Shown: piece by piece, positions 18,567 to 26,826 of the stretch
Layout: each line of letters begins with the position of its first letter
Position numbering within the stretch: position 1 is the stretch's first letter
Assembly (NCBI GenBank): GCA_013820875.1
Contig: JACDHS010000020.1
Coordinates: 1-47,109 of the forward strand
Source of the DNA: Verrucomicrobiota bacterium
GTDB taxonomy: Bacteria > Verrucomicrobiota > Verrucomicrobiia > Limisphaerales > JACDHS01
DNA: 47,109 bases
Direction of reading: 5' to 3'
Position numbers and translations under genes: made by a program
Notes under the pieces: model-generated
Database searches by the model: none
Told to the model about the DNA's origin: nothing
Seen by the model: only the letters and a program-made list of their open reading frames with translations

Positions 18567-20641
18567 GCCGACAACCTCCGGATCCAAAGTTGAAAGCCAG
18601 CTTCCAGCAGCAGGAAAAGGAGCGCCGCATAAATGAAGTAATGAAACAAGGGACGCCCTGCGGCGAGTGCATTGAAGTCATCCTGGCTTTGAATGAAGTT
18701 GGCCTGCTGCTCACCTTTCATTTGTTCCGGCAACATCGACTTCTCGATGGCGCGCAGGTCGGATTCATCCGGGCTGTGATTCACCGCAAAATCCCTGCGC
18801 TCTTTACCCGCACCCATTGTGTAAAACCCCGGCTTGTAAGGTGTGAATGAAACCGCGTAACGCTCGCCCATCGCTTCACTTTTCAGCGGTATGGCCGTCC
18901 CATCGGGCGACATCAATACGCTCTGTCGCAGTTCATGACGCCACACTTCCGCACTGACGTTCTCTCCAGCCGCATGCGACAAAGGAATAGATTCTTCAGT
19001 GGAGAGCGCTTTGACCAATTCCTGAACCCATGCCGGGAAAATCTTCTGTCGAGCTAGGTTGCTGGAAAGTTCACCTGCCGAAAAATTGAGCAACAACATC
19101 GTCCCGAGCCCGTGACTTGCACTGGCCATCGCAGGAGTTTCATCGCTGTAATGCAACAGGATTTCCCCAGCCCCGGTGGAACTGGCCTGGTAAAAGTCAT
19201 AGAACTCCAGCAACCCCAGATCCTGGCGGGTCGCCCCACGAAATAGTTTTAAATAACGCGATTTAAAATCACCTTTGCTGACCTGCTGGGCGCCGGTCGC
19301 AATGTTCTCAGCCACATGCCGCAAGCCGAGTTTCATCGGCACCACTCCAGAACCCATCGCTTTGTCCAACGCGATTAAGTTCTCCGCATCGTTCTTGCCA
19401 TCAAGGAAGTAAATCACGCCACCGCCGCTAAACATTAATTTGGCCAACTGAGCACACGCCTCTTCGGAGAGCTTGCCCGCGCGGGTCAGAAAAACTTTGC
19501 GAACCCCCACCATGCGTGTTGCCGAAAGTTCCGAAGACTGGATATGCACCGGCAGCAGCGAACCTCCTTTGTCGTCAAACGGGTTCAAAGCGGTTTTCAG
19601 AAAGTAAACCGCCCCCTTTTCTTCTGAATCATCCGAAACCAGCAACACTTCCTCTTTTTCAAGAACAGGGATGCTGATGAAGAACCGGTTGTCAGCGAGA
19701 AGATCATCCTCCGGCAATCTCAACTCGCAACGATGCAAACCGGGACTGCCAGCCGGAATCGGCAATGTGATCCGTGCCGTTGTCCACGGCGCAATCTCCA
19801 CCGTTTGCTCGAAACTCAACCGGTCATCCACAATCGCCGACAGCGGACCGTTAAAAGCTTGTTCGCTGAAATTCCCGACCGTTACCTGCAAAGCGATACT
19901 GTCGCCCGCGAGAAACTGACTTTCTTCCACCGTGGCGCTGAGGATTGCGCGGTTATCTTTCTTCACCGTGCCGACATCGCGGAAAAAGATCCTTGCGGTC
20001 GGAGGCAATGCGGAGAAATCCACGTTCGCCCAATTCTTCCTTTGGAAGTCCGAAAAGTAATAAACCTCCGAGCGTCCTTTGACTTTAGAAAGAGTTCGAG
20101 CGACGGCCGCGTTGGCCTGGTTGAAATCGGCACGGGTAAACCCACCTTTCACGCTCTTCAGAAAACGTTTTGCTTCGTCGTGATTGCGTGAAAAATCCAC
20201 AAAACAACTGGTGGGTGTCTGGGCTACGAGAAAGATGTTCAACTCATCGTCTGGCTCGAGCGTATCGATCAGCTTCTCCGCCTCATGCAGCGCGCGTTCG
20301 CGGCAACTGACCGATTCCCCCTTGTATTCCATGCTGAGAGAATGATCGATCAGGACCAGAACCGATCGCTCACTGTTTTCCGCGGCATTGAATCCGAACT
20401 GGTTCAGGACCGGCTTAAGAAACGCGAAGAGAAGCAAAATCAAAAAAGCCGTTCGCAACAGCATGAAGATGATGTGACGCAGCTTGAACAGTTTCGAGCG
20501 TTCCGCAGCAGTGTCCCGGATGTTCTTCACCGATGAAAACCGGAACAGCGTCGGGAACTGTTTGTTCAGCAAATGAATGATCAGCGGCAGGGCTACCAAG
20601 GGAAGCAACCCGGCCAGCAACGCTGAATTCAAAAACGACAT
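18563..20641 (-). CDS. BatA-type membrane protein with VWA domain
   Basis: The protein is 692 residues. The N-terminus has the double membrane helix of BatA proteins (LLPLVALPLIIHLLNKQFP, 12-30, then 57-77), followed by a VWA domain with MIDAS DHSLS (from D99). A beta-rich region with FN-like strands follows (FSEQAFNGPLSAIV), then an amidotransferase-like segment (GGGVIYFLDGKN). A C-terminal membrane helix (FIYAALLFLLLEAGF) ends the protein. BatA-type proteins pair with MoxR ATPases and are linked to stress tolerance and surface assembly in Bacteroidetes; the role here is inference. The ATG lies three bases beyond the stop of the DUF58 gene. It overlaps the next gene by four bases. Confidence 0.9.
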   Translation of the reverse strand: MSFLNSALLAGLLPLVALPLIIHLLNKQFPTLFRFSSVKNIRDTAAERSKLFKLRHIIFMLLRTAFLILLLFAFLKPVLNQFGFNAAENSERSVLVLIDHSLSMEYKGESVSCRERALHEAEKLIDTLEPDDELNIFLVAQTPTSCFVDFSRNHDEAKRFLKSVKGGFTRADFNQANAAVARTLSKVKGRSEVYYFSDFQRKNWANVDFSALPPTARIFFRDVGTVKKDNRAILSATVEESQFLAGDSIALQVTVGNFSEQAFNGPLSAIVDDRLSFEQTVEIAPWTTARITLPIPAGSPGLHRCELRLPEDDLLADNRFFISIPVLEKEEVLLVSDDSEEKGAVYFLKTALNPFDDKGGSLLPVHIQSSELSATRMVGVRKVFLTRAGKLSEEACAQLAKLMFSGGGVIYFLDGKNDAENLIALDKAMGSGVVPMKLGLRHVAENIATGAQQVSKGDFKSRYLKLFRGATRQDLGLLEFYDFYQASSTGAGEILLHYSDETPAMASASHGLGTMLLLNFSAGELSSNLARQKIFPAWVQELVKALSTEESIPLSHAAGENVSAEVWRHELRQSVLMSPDGTAIPLKSEAMGERYAVSFTPYKPGFYTMGAGKERRDFAVNHSPDESDLRAIEKSMLPEQMKGEQQANFIQSQDDFNALAAGRPLFHYFIYAALLFLLLEAGFQLWIRRLSA

Positions 20642-20643
20642 AA

Positions 20644-21747
20644 CTATTGGCCGATCACATTCCTGTTACGGAATCCAAGGTAGATTTCTATCGCGTGCAG
20701 GTAAGGTTTGGACGAATCCACCAGGGAATAACCAATCTGCCGTTGATCTGCTTCGTGCGCGATGCTCTCCAGAAACTGTTCCATGTTTTTCCGGTAAGCT
20801 TTCCGAATCTCCTCAGGTTCTACCTGCACCTCTTCGCCCGTTTCCATATCCTGAAATTTGGCAACGCTCACCGGCGGCAGGTTCAACTCATCCGGATCCA
20901 AAACCTGCAACAGCAACACGTCGAATTTGCGGTGCAGAAATTGCCCGAGCGCATCGAACAACTCGTTGGTGTCGCAAAGAAAGTCGGAGAGAACAATCAG
21001 CTTGCCTCTCTTCTTAAAAACAGCTCCCGATTCGGAAATCGCCTGGGCAATTCCCGTCTTCTGGGCCGGCTCAACTTTTTCGAGTTCAGTCACGATGCGA
21101 TGGAGGTGACGCCGTGTCCCACCCGGCGCGATGAACTGATCCATTTTCTCTGCAAACAAACCCAGAGCCACTTTGTCTCCCTGGTGCATCATGAGGTAGC
21201 TTAATGCGGCGGCGATTTTTGCCGCCGTGAAGAACTTCGGCTGACGCGATTGCCCGGCATAACGCATTGACGCACTGGTATCCACCAGCAGGTAAATGGT
21301 CATGTCCGTTTCTTCTTCGAACTGGCGGATATACAAACGGCGCGATCGCCCGTAAACCCTCCAATCCATGTGCCCAATATCATCCCCGGCAACGTATTCT
21401 TTGTAGTCGGCAAATTCCGCGGACGAACCGCGATAAGGCGAACGGTGTTTGCCTGAGAAGTAGCCCTCCACCATTGCCTTCGCGAAAACCAGCAGGTTCT
21501 TGAAACGATCCAATTCGTCCGGGGTGAGGATTGGTTCCCGTTTCTGCAGCACGGGTGTGCGTTTTGGAATGGCGGATACTGGAATAGGCGGTGGTTGAGA
21601 TCCTGGATGCCGAAATTGTTCTGCTTTGGTTCCGGGCGGAATGATCGGCGGCTTCGACGGCCCGATCACCGGCGGAACACCCTGTGCATTGCGCATCGAC
21701 TCTATCCGTCGCTTTGCAGCCTCAGAAATGTCCTCGCGCGATTGCAC
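20644..21747 (-). CDS. DUF58 domain protein
   Basis: The protein is 367 residues. After a Pro-rich N-terminal segment (about 20-70) comes the DUF58 domain. Signatures are the SPYRGSSAEFADYKEYVAGD box, the D-x-R-x-YGR segment, and a VWA-like MIDAS DTSAS (LLVDTSASMRYAG). There is no membrane segment, so it is probably cytoplasmic. DUF58 proteins partner MoxR ATPases. The start is GTG at 21747, two bases after the MoxR stop codon region, with GGAAAAGGAA upstream serving as ribosome site. The next gene starts three bases after its stop. The operon order MoxR-DUF58-BatA-VWA is conserved across many phyla. Confidence 0.9.
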   Translation of the reverse strand: MQSREDISEAAKRRIESMRNAQGVPPVIGPSKPPIIPPGTKAEQFRHPGSQPPPIPVSAIPKRTPVLQKREPILTPDELDRFKNLLVFAKAMVEGYFSGKHRSPYRGSSAEFADYKEYVAGDDIGHMDWRVYGRSRRLYIRQFEEETDMTIYLLVDTSASMRYAGQSRQPKFFTAAKIAAALSYLMMHQGDKVALGLFAEKMDQFIAPGGTRRHLHRIVTELEKVEPAQKTGIAQAISESGAVFKKRGKLIVLSDFLCDTNELFDALGQFLHRKFDVLLLQVLDPDELNLPPVSVAKFQDMETGEEVQVEPEEIRKAYRKNMEQFLESIAHEADQRQIGYSLVDSSKPYLHAIEIYLGFRNRNVIGQ

Positions 21748-21751
21748 GGCT

Positions 21752-22735
21752 TCAATATTCCTTTTCCTTCACCGTCTTCACTATGGTTTCTATGATGTCC
21801 CGGGATTTCTTTCCCGCACCCGTGGCACGATAATTCGTAATGACCCGATGTTGCAAAACCGGCAAAGTCACTTCGCGGACATCCTCCGTTTCCGGAGTCA
21901 TCTTTCCTTTCAGAAGCGCCAGGGCCTTGGCGCCGAGTATCAGATACTGTGAAGCGCGCGGTCCTGCGCCCCACTCGACATAATCTTTGGCCACCTGCAA
22001 AGCATCTGGCCGATTCGGACGCGTCGCCATCGTCAACTCCACGGCATAATCAATGACGTGATCTGAAACCGGCGCGGCCAGCACGAGCTTTTGCACGTTC
22101 AGGATTTCTTCCGCCGTCACCGTGGGAGCGAGCACCGGCATCTCTCGTAAGGTCGTTCGCCGCACGATTTCAATTTCTTCCGCTTTGACCGGGTAATCGA
22201 GATAAAGAGAAAACATAAACCGATCCAGTTGCGCTTCGGGGAGCGGGTAGGTTCCTTCCTGTTCAATCGGATTCTGCGTGGCAACCACAAGAAACGGATC
22301 CGGCAGCGAACGCGATTTTCCTCCGACCGTTACCTTGCGTTCCTGCATCGCTTCCAGCAATGCCGCTTGTGTCTTGGGCGGAGTGCGATTGATTTCGTCC
22401 GCCAACAGGAGATTCGTAAAGATCGGCCCCGCCTGGTATTCGAACTCCAGCCGCCGATCCCTTTCCTGCAACAGTTCCGAGCCAATGATGTCCGCAGGCA
22501 TCAGGTCGGGCGTGAACTGGATTCGTTTAAAATCCAGGTGCAGAACTTCCGACAATGTTTTGACGAGCAAAGTTTTGGCGAGTCCCGGAACGCCGACCAA
22601 CAGGCAATGGCCACGAGAAAACAGGCTGACGAGCAAGAGCTGAACGATTTTGTCCTGTCCAACGATGACTTTGCCAAGTTCTCCCGTGATGCGTTCGTGA
22701 AGTTCCTTCAGTGATTGAGGCGATAATTCATTCAT
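21752..22735 (-). CDS. MoxR-family AAA+ ATPase
   Basis: The protein is 327 residues and is an AAA+ ATPase of the MoxR family. Walker A is GVPGLAKT (48-55). Walker B with the family hallmark reads LLLADEINRTPPKTQ. Sensor 1 is ATQNPIEQEGTYPLPEAQLD, followed by the Arg finger region DRFMFSLYLDYP. MoxR proteins act as chaperones that help assemble or activate VWA-domain partners, two of which follow in the same operon. I chose ATG 22735; a TTG eight codons upstream extends the frame but has no start signal and no homology. This is the first gene of the six-gene operon, so its promoter should lie in the repeat-rich DNA upstream. Confidence 0.95.
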   Translation of the reverse strand: MNELSPQSLKELHERITGELGKVIVGQDKIVQLLLVSLFSRGHCLLVGVPGLAKTLLVKTLSEVLHLDFKRIQFTPDLMPADIIGSELLQERDRRLEFEYQAGPIFTNLLLADEINRTPPKTQAALLEAMQERKVTVGGKSRSLPDPFLVVATQNPIEQEGTYPLPEAQLDRFMFSLYLDYPVKAEEIEIVRRTTLREMPVLAPTVTAEEILNVQKLVLAAPVSDHVIDYAVELTMATRPNRPDALQVAKDYVEWGAGPRASQYLILGAKALALLKGKMTPETEDVREVTLPVLQHRVITNYRATGAGKKSRDIIETIVKTVKEKEY

Positions 22736-22858
22736 GAGTCCCAGGGAAGTTATATCCAAAACCGAACACCACAGTTAGTGGAAAGTTGTCGAATTGTTAT
22801 AATTGACCGATCGTTTTCGGCGGGTTCCCTGAAGTGGGTGGAACGGGCTACCAGCCGG

Positions 22859-22885
22859 TTTTCGGCGGCAACCTGCCGCCGAAAA
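22859..22885. repeat. Strong GC hairpin with flanking T/A runs
   Basis: TTCGGCGGCA and TGCCGCCGAA are perfect 10-bp inverted arms around ACC, flanked by TT before and AA after. It is terminator-like on either strand, or a REP-type palindrome, 120 bp upstream of the MoxR start. Confidence 0.65.
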
Positions 22886-23315
22886 ATGCAACAAGCACGA
22901 ATGCAGCAATCGAAGTGGGCAACCGACCAAAATCTGGTAGCAGACGACGTCAGGAAGCTGACTATTTCTTCGCGAGCACCATCCGAAGCCAGGTAGAGCC
23001 TCCCCAGCGTCAAATGCTCAGACAACGTTAATTTCGATCGATTCCGAACGATGCTTGCAAAGAAATAGTCAGAGCCTCCTGACGTCGTCTGCTACAAGAG
23101 AGGCGCTCGCGCAAAACGTAAGCTGACAGCCCACGAAGACCGCAAATGCACAGCCAATCGCCGCTTCAAAATTGAGGAAAATGCAAGGAGCACGAATGCG
23201 GCAATCGCAGTGGGCGACCGACCAAAATCTGGTAGCAGACGACGTCAGGAGGCTCTGACTATTTCTACGCGAGCATCATCCGAAGCCAGATAGAGCCTCC
23301 CCAACGTCAAATGCT
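22886..23315. repeat. 133-bp direct repeat pair with an inverted copy between
   Basis: Copy A (22886-23018) and copy B (23181-23315) are about 90% alike over their whole length and contain GGTAGCAGACGACGTCAGG and ATCCGAAGCCAG. Between them, 23062-23095 carries the central section in inverted orientation (GACGTCGTCTGCTAC), so each copy can fold back on it. Such palindromes are dispersed in related genomes; here they form a small repeat array with no ORF. Confidence 0.8.
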
Positions 23316-23337
23316 ACTGAGAGGGGATCTCCGACTT

Positions 23338-23699
23338 GGAACGTGTGCGGACCGTTTTCGAATGATCCGAAAACGGCCTGGAACGTGTGTGGACGGTTTC
23401 CAAATGATCCGGAAATGGCCTGGAACGTGTGCGGACGGTTTCCGAATGATCCGGAAATGGCCTGGAACGTGTGCGGACGGCTTCCGAATGATCCGGAAAT
23501 GGCCTGGAACGTGTGCGGACGGCTTCCGAATGATCCGGAAACGGCCTGGAACGTGTGCGGACGGTTTCCGAATGATCCGGAAACGGCCTGGAACGTGTGC
23601 GGACGGCTTCCGAATGATCCGGAAACGGCCTGGAACGTGTGCGGACGGCTTCCGAATGATCCGGAAACGGTCTGGAACGTGTGTGGACGGTCTCCAGGC
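23338..23699. repeat. Exact 42-bp tandem repeat, eight full units plus a partial ninth
   Basis: The string AACGTGTG recurs at 23340, 23382, 23424, 23466, 23508, 23550, 23592, 23634 and 23676 without a single indel. Each unit contains an inverted repeat (arms like GTTTCCG / CGGAAAC around AATGATC). The first unit has fully matched 9-bp arms CCGTTTTCG/CGAAAACGG, differing from the others on both arms. Nearly all differences between units are transitions. Because 42 is a multiple of 3, frames stay open on both strands, giving 14-residue peptide repeats. I do not call these genes. Confidence 0.9.
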
Positions 23700-24200
23700 G
23701 GTTTAATGTTTCTTTGCACTGACGAATTTAGATTTTTGAACACAAGTTTTCACGAATGGGCACAAAATAACGCCAGAAATCCGCAATTGTTTTAGGTGTC
23801 AACACCTTCAAGCCCAGCAACTTACGCCCGTTCAGAGCACCTGTTCCCGGTGTGTTTTTGAGTTTTTGCAATTTCGGTGCGGCGCTGCATCCTTGCTTCC
23901 ATCAACGACTTACAACGGGTCAAGTCCCTCTTTTTGCCGGGTTTCTTCTTTTCATCGCCTCTTTTTTTGGGGGTAAAAACAAACTTTTTTTTGCAACCAA
24001 ACCCAATAGGGACGGGCCTCTGGAGGGCGGAGGAAATTTGTGGACAAATTTTCCCCTTATGTGACCGGTGGCGTTTATGTGAAAAAATACCCGATTCGAT
24101 TATCGAGTCATTAACCGTCCGGTAAAACGGACAAAAACGGAGTGGAAATGGGCCGCTAATGTGTCCTTTTCCGCTGCGTCGCAGAAACGGAATAAAACCT
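23700..24200. other. Gene-free stretch upstream of the second FN3 gene
   Basis: No supported gene. It holds A/T-rich DNA with homopolymer runs and one small hairpin (GTCCG at 24117-24121 with CGGAC at 24128-24132). Short ORFs here lack homology and one is antisense to the FN3 gene. Confidence 0.55.
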
Positions 24201-25112
24201 ATGAAAAACACGATCAAAAGAACAATCGGGTTCCTGGCTAATCTCGGGAACAAAGCAATCGCCGGGATGACATTGTATGTCCCACAACTCACCCTGCCTA
24301 ACTCAGTCACGGCGAACCTCCCAGGCAGACTGGACGCGATGACCCTGGCCGACACCGACCACAAAGAGACGATTGTGCAGTTGAAAGCGCGTCAACTCGC
24401 GCTGAACGGCGCAAGGCAATCTGGTGTAGCGTTTACGCGGATCATTCGCGAACAGTTGAAACCGCGCCTTGGGCAAAGATATTCCCAGGCGTGGGATGCC
24501 ACGGGCCTCACCGGTTCACTTCGAGTGCCTGAGTTCGAAAGTGAATTGCTGCGGGTGCTCTATTCGATGGCGGCCTACCTCACGACCTATCCGATCGCGG
24601 ATGCGGGCGCCAATGCAACGGCGGCGCATGCCTCGGCATTGCATGATGCGTTGGCGGCGGCCAGCGCCGCAGTGATTCAGCAGAAGGATGCGGTGGATCA
24701 GGCCATGAAGTATCGGGATGAAAAAGCGAAAGCCATGGAATTCGCGTTGCGCATCTTGCTGAGCGAACTCCATAAAACGTTGACGCCGCTGGATTCCCGA
24801 TGGTTCGCGTTCGGGTTCAAGAAACCGGGCGCACGGGCGACTCCCGATGTGCCGCTGAACCTCCTCGCAGTGTTGATCGGCACCAACGCGATCTCCATGA
24901 AGTGGGACGGCGCACCGCGCGCGGAATATTATCGCGTATGGAAAAAAGTGATCGGTGTGGATGCCGATTACGTGTCGGTCGGCAGCCCAGCCGATTTGGA
25001 CTTCACGATCGAAGGGTTGCCCGGCAACTCACAAGTGGAGGTTGTGGTCTCCGCAGTGAACAACGGGGGTCAAAGTGCCTGGAGCACTGCGGTATTGGTG
25101 CAGACGCTGTAA
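24201..25112 (+). CDS. Fibronectin type III domain protein, paralogue 2
   Basis: The protein is 303 residues, with the same layout as the protein encoded at 200-1108: a mainly helical N-terminal ~205 residues and a C-terminal FN3 domain. Shared landmarks are YSQAWDATGLTGSL, EYYRVWKKVIGVD and VVVSAVNNGGQS. ATG 24201 is preferred over an upstream in-frame start because the extra 14 residues have no counterpart in the first paralogue. No signal peptide is visible. The gene ends with a terminator nearly identical to that of the first copy, so gene and terminator probably duplicated together. Function unknown. Confidence 0.8.
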   Translation: MKNTIKRTIGFLANLGNKAIAGMTLYVPQLTLPNSVTANLPGRLDAMTLADTDHKETIVQLKARQLALNGARQSGVAFTRIIREQLKPRLGQRYSQAWDATGLTGSLRVPEFESELLRVLYSMAAYLTTYPIADAGANATAAHASALHDALAAASAAVIQQKDAVDQAMKYRDEKAKAMEFALRILLSELHKTLTPLDSRWFAFGFKKPGARATPDVPLNLLAVLIGTNAISMKWDGAPRAEYYRVWKKVIGVDADYVSVGSPADLDFTIEGLPGNSQVEVVVSAVNNGGQSAWSTAVLVQTL

Positions 25113-25155
25113 GGCAGTATTCAGTTTACAGTGGTCAGTCTTATAAACGCAAAAG

Positions 25156-25182
25156 GCCGCTCGGGAAACCGGGCGGCATTTT
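25156..25182 (+). terminator. Rho-independent terminator of the second FN3 gene
   Basis: GCCGCTCGG and CCGGGCGGC pair around a GAAA loop (25156-25164 with 25169-25177; one G-U pair), followed by ATTTTT. It matches the terminator at 1135-1161 in stem and loop. Confidence 0.88.
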
Positions 25183-25271
25183 TGCAGTTTGGGAGCCTTC
25201 ACGTGCTCTTGATCAGCGGGAGCGGCGCCAGGTGCGTTCGCATGTCGTGCGTGGCGCGATTTATTTTATTC

Positions 25272-25664
25272 TTATGGAAAGTAGCGATTGATAAAAGTCA
25301 GGTACCCCTGGCGCCCTCCACTTTTGGTGTGACGCTCCACCGATTTTCCAAGCTCCCGAAGGCAGGCAAGCAGCAGGTCGAGCGAGATGGGAGGAATGCG
25401 TTTTGGGCCACTGATCGGACAGTCGGCCCGGCCAAGCCGAAATTCGCACATCGCCTTTAAGCCTTCAAAGGCAGTGGCGTCATGTCCCTTCAATTCCGGC
25501 GGCTTTGCAGTATGCCCGCGCGATTCAGCGCGATAAAACTGAAACGCCGCTTCGTAAGCGCGCAGAGCGGCATAATCGGACATATCCCGATTGGCGCGCC
25601 AGACTTCCAAAACGGCGAACTCAAGGTTTTGCAGGATGTCGAGTTTGTCTTCAGTCCATTTCAT
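25272..25664 (-). CDS. Hypothetical protein, 130 residues
   Basis: No named family is recognised. The protein is mainly alpha-helical with conserved-looking features: LEFAVLEVWRANRDMSDYAALRAYEAA, CEFRLGR, LLACLRELGKS and a C-terminal GRQGYLTFINRY. The last segment looks like a family signature. It has no membrane segment or signal peptide. It faces the FN3 gene across a terminator. Confidence 0.65.
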   Translation of the reverse strand: MKWTEDKLDILQNLEFAVLEVWRANRDMSDYAALRAYEAAFQFYRAESRGHTAKPPELKGHDATAFEGLKAMCEFRLGRADCPISGPKRIPPISLDLLLACLRELGKSVERHTKSGGRQGYLTFINRYFP

Positions 25665-25895
25665 GAGATTTAATGTTGTTTACAATGATTCGCAGTCTTT
25701 TGCTTGCTGGCGAAGCACTTGATCCGGGGCATCCATATGGATTGTCAAATTCAAAAAACGTTACGCGACCGCAAAAATCATTATATTAGGTGCGAATTCA
25801 ACAAAAATCATTACCTCCTTACAGGCTGGAAGCCACTGCGAATCGGAAAACGAGGTGCAACAGGGTGTGATTTTAAGCGGGTGAGATTGCGCAAA

Positions 25896-25990
25896 TTCGG
25901 AGCGCGGTGTGCGAAGCATCAGCCGCAGCGCTCAAGGGTGGAACGTCGCACGGCAGGGCTTTCTATGACGCTCGAACAATCTCACGCGCT
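25896..25990. repeat. Dispersed palindromic repeat, third copy
   Basis: CGGAGCGCGG, GTGCGAAGCATCAGCCGCAGC and GCTCGAACAATCTCACGCGCT recur here as in 12631-12746, where parts are inverted. The rest of 25665-26079 holds no gene that I can support. Confidence 0.6.
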
Positions 25991-26079
25991 CCGTCTGCCA
26001 CCACTCACTTTTACTCATACCCAGCGCAACAAACACCAGTCTTTGTTAAAAATAGCTGATAATGACCCGGACCAACAGA

Positions 26080-26406
26080 TCAGCGCCGCGCTTTCTTCTT
26101 TGGTTTCTTCTTCGTTTTTGATTTTTGGACTTTGGCTTTGGCGGGAGCGCGTTTGGCCGGAACCACCACCACCGCAGCGGGGACCAGCACCTTCTCCTGG
26201 CGCGACGCAATTTCGTCGCAGAGTTCGGCGAGGCGGAGAAACTTGCCGCTGTCATCGGGAACGTACGCGCCGTCAGCAAGCCAATGACTTGGATGATTGC
26301 AGATTTGTTTGAAGCGCATCAGGAACGCGAGCACGAGGCCCCGGCGTTGGATGCCATCCTTAAGGGTCTCCAATTTTTCAGCAGCATGCGTTCGGAACGA
26401 TGCCAC
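26080..26406 (-). pseudogene. Remnant of an SNF2-family helicase
   Basis: The reading frame shows RRGLVLAFLMRFKQICNHPS and SGKFLRLAELCDEIASRQEK, which is the classic SNF2 region just before the helicase C-terminal domain (about 26182-26382). After EKVLV, where intact proteins continue with FTQ, it runs into an Ala/Val- then Lys-rich tail (KKKPKKKARR). Both N-terminal motor motifs and the C-terminal domain are missing. So this is a small surviving slice of a 900+ residue gene, possibly joined to an unrelated Lys-rich C-terminus. Upstream on the same strand (about 26391-26508) another frame encodes a short basic peptide of unknown origin. Confidence 0.7.
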
Positions 26407-26570
26407 TTGCGCTTGGCTTCGACCAACCTGCGCAAACCGGGATTGTTCGGCGGTCCGGTGCGGGCCTCGTGTTTGCGTTTAGGGTCGAGCATCGAAATGG
26501 AGCTATGACGAAACTTGTCGTTTAGGCGAGTTCAAAATGTGAGCGGAAGAGAATGCGGCAAGGGCTGAGT

Positions 26571-26628
26571 GCTGCCGACTGAAACCGGCGTTCCGCACGC
26601 CTCCGGAACACCGCCTTCAGGCGGCAGC
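26571..26628. repeat. Long hairpin repeat with 25-bp arms
   Basis: 26571-26595 and 26604-26628 are complementary at 21 of 25 positions around an 8-nt loop. The second arm holds CCGCCTTCAGGCGG. It is REP-like and lies in an otherwise gene-free stretch (26510-26780). Confidence 0.7.
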
Positions 26629-26779
26629 AGATGAATGTTGCCAGCATTTCTCGATGGACAAAGTTCAAACATTCACCTGCATTTCCGGTCCGAAGCCAAG
26701 GCTCGACACGAACTCGTTCCAACCTGCGTAGGTGTCCGCAATTTGCGACAAGTGTTAAGACAGCGGCACTTCTTTCCAA

Positions 26780-26819
26780 TATAATGCTATTTAAAGTACG
26801 CTTAATGCGTATAATAGGT
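26780..26819 (+). promoter_or_regulatory. Possible promoter and ribosome site for the nucleotidyltransferase gene
   Basis: Two TATAAT boxes occur at 26780-26785 and 26810-26815, upstream of the GTG start at 26827. No good -35 box is at the right distance for either. AGGT at 26816-26819 could serve as a weak ribosome site. Confidence 0.3.
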
Positions 26820-26826
26820 AGCAATT

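Noticed and set aside
23276-23743. Long ORFs on both strands across the second 42-bp array (14-residue peptide repeats).
   Set aside because: Frames stay open because the period is a multiple of three; no start signal, no homology, and both strands are equally open.
23822-24364. 180-residue minus-strand ORF overlapping the start of the second FN3 gene.
   Set aside because: Antisense to the FN3 gene and low-complexity at its end; no homology.
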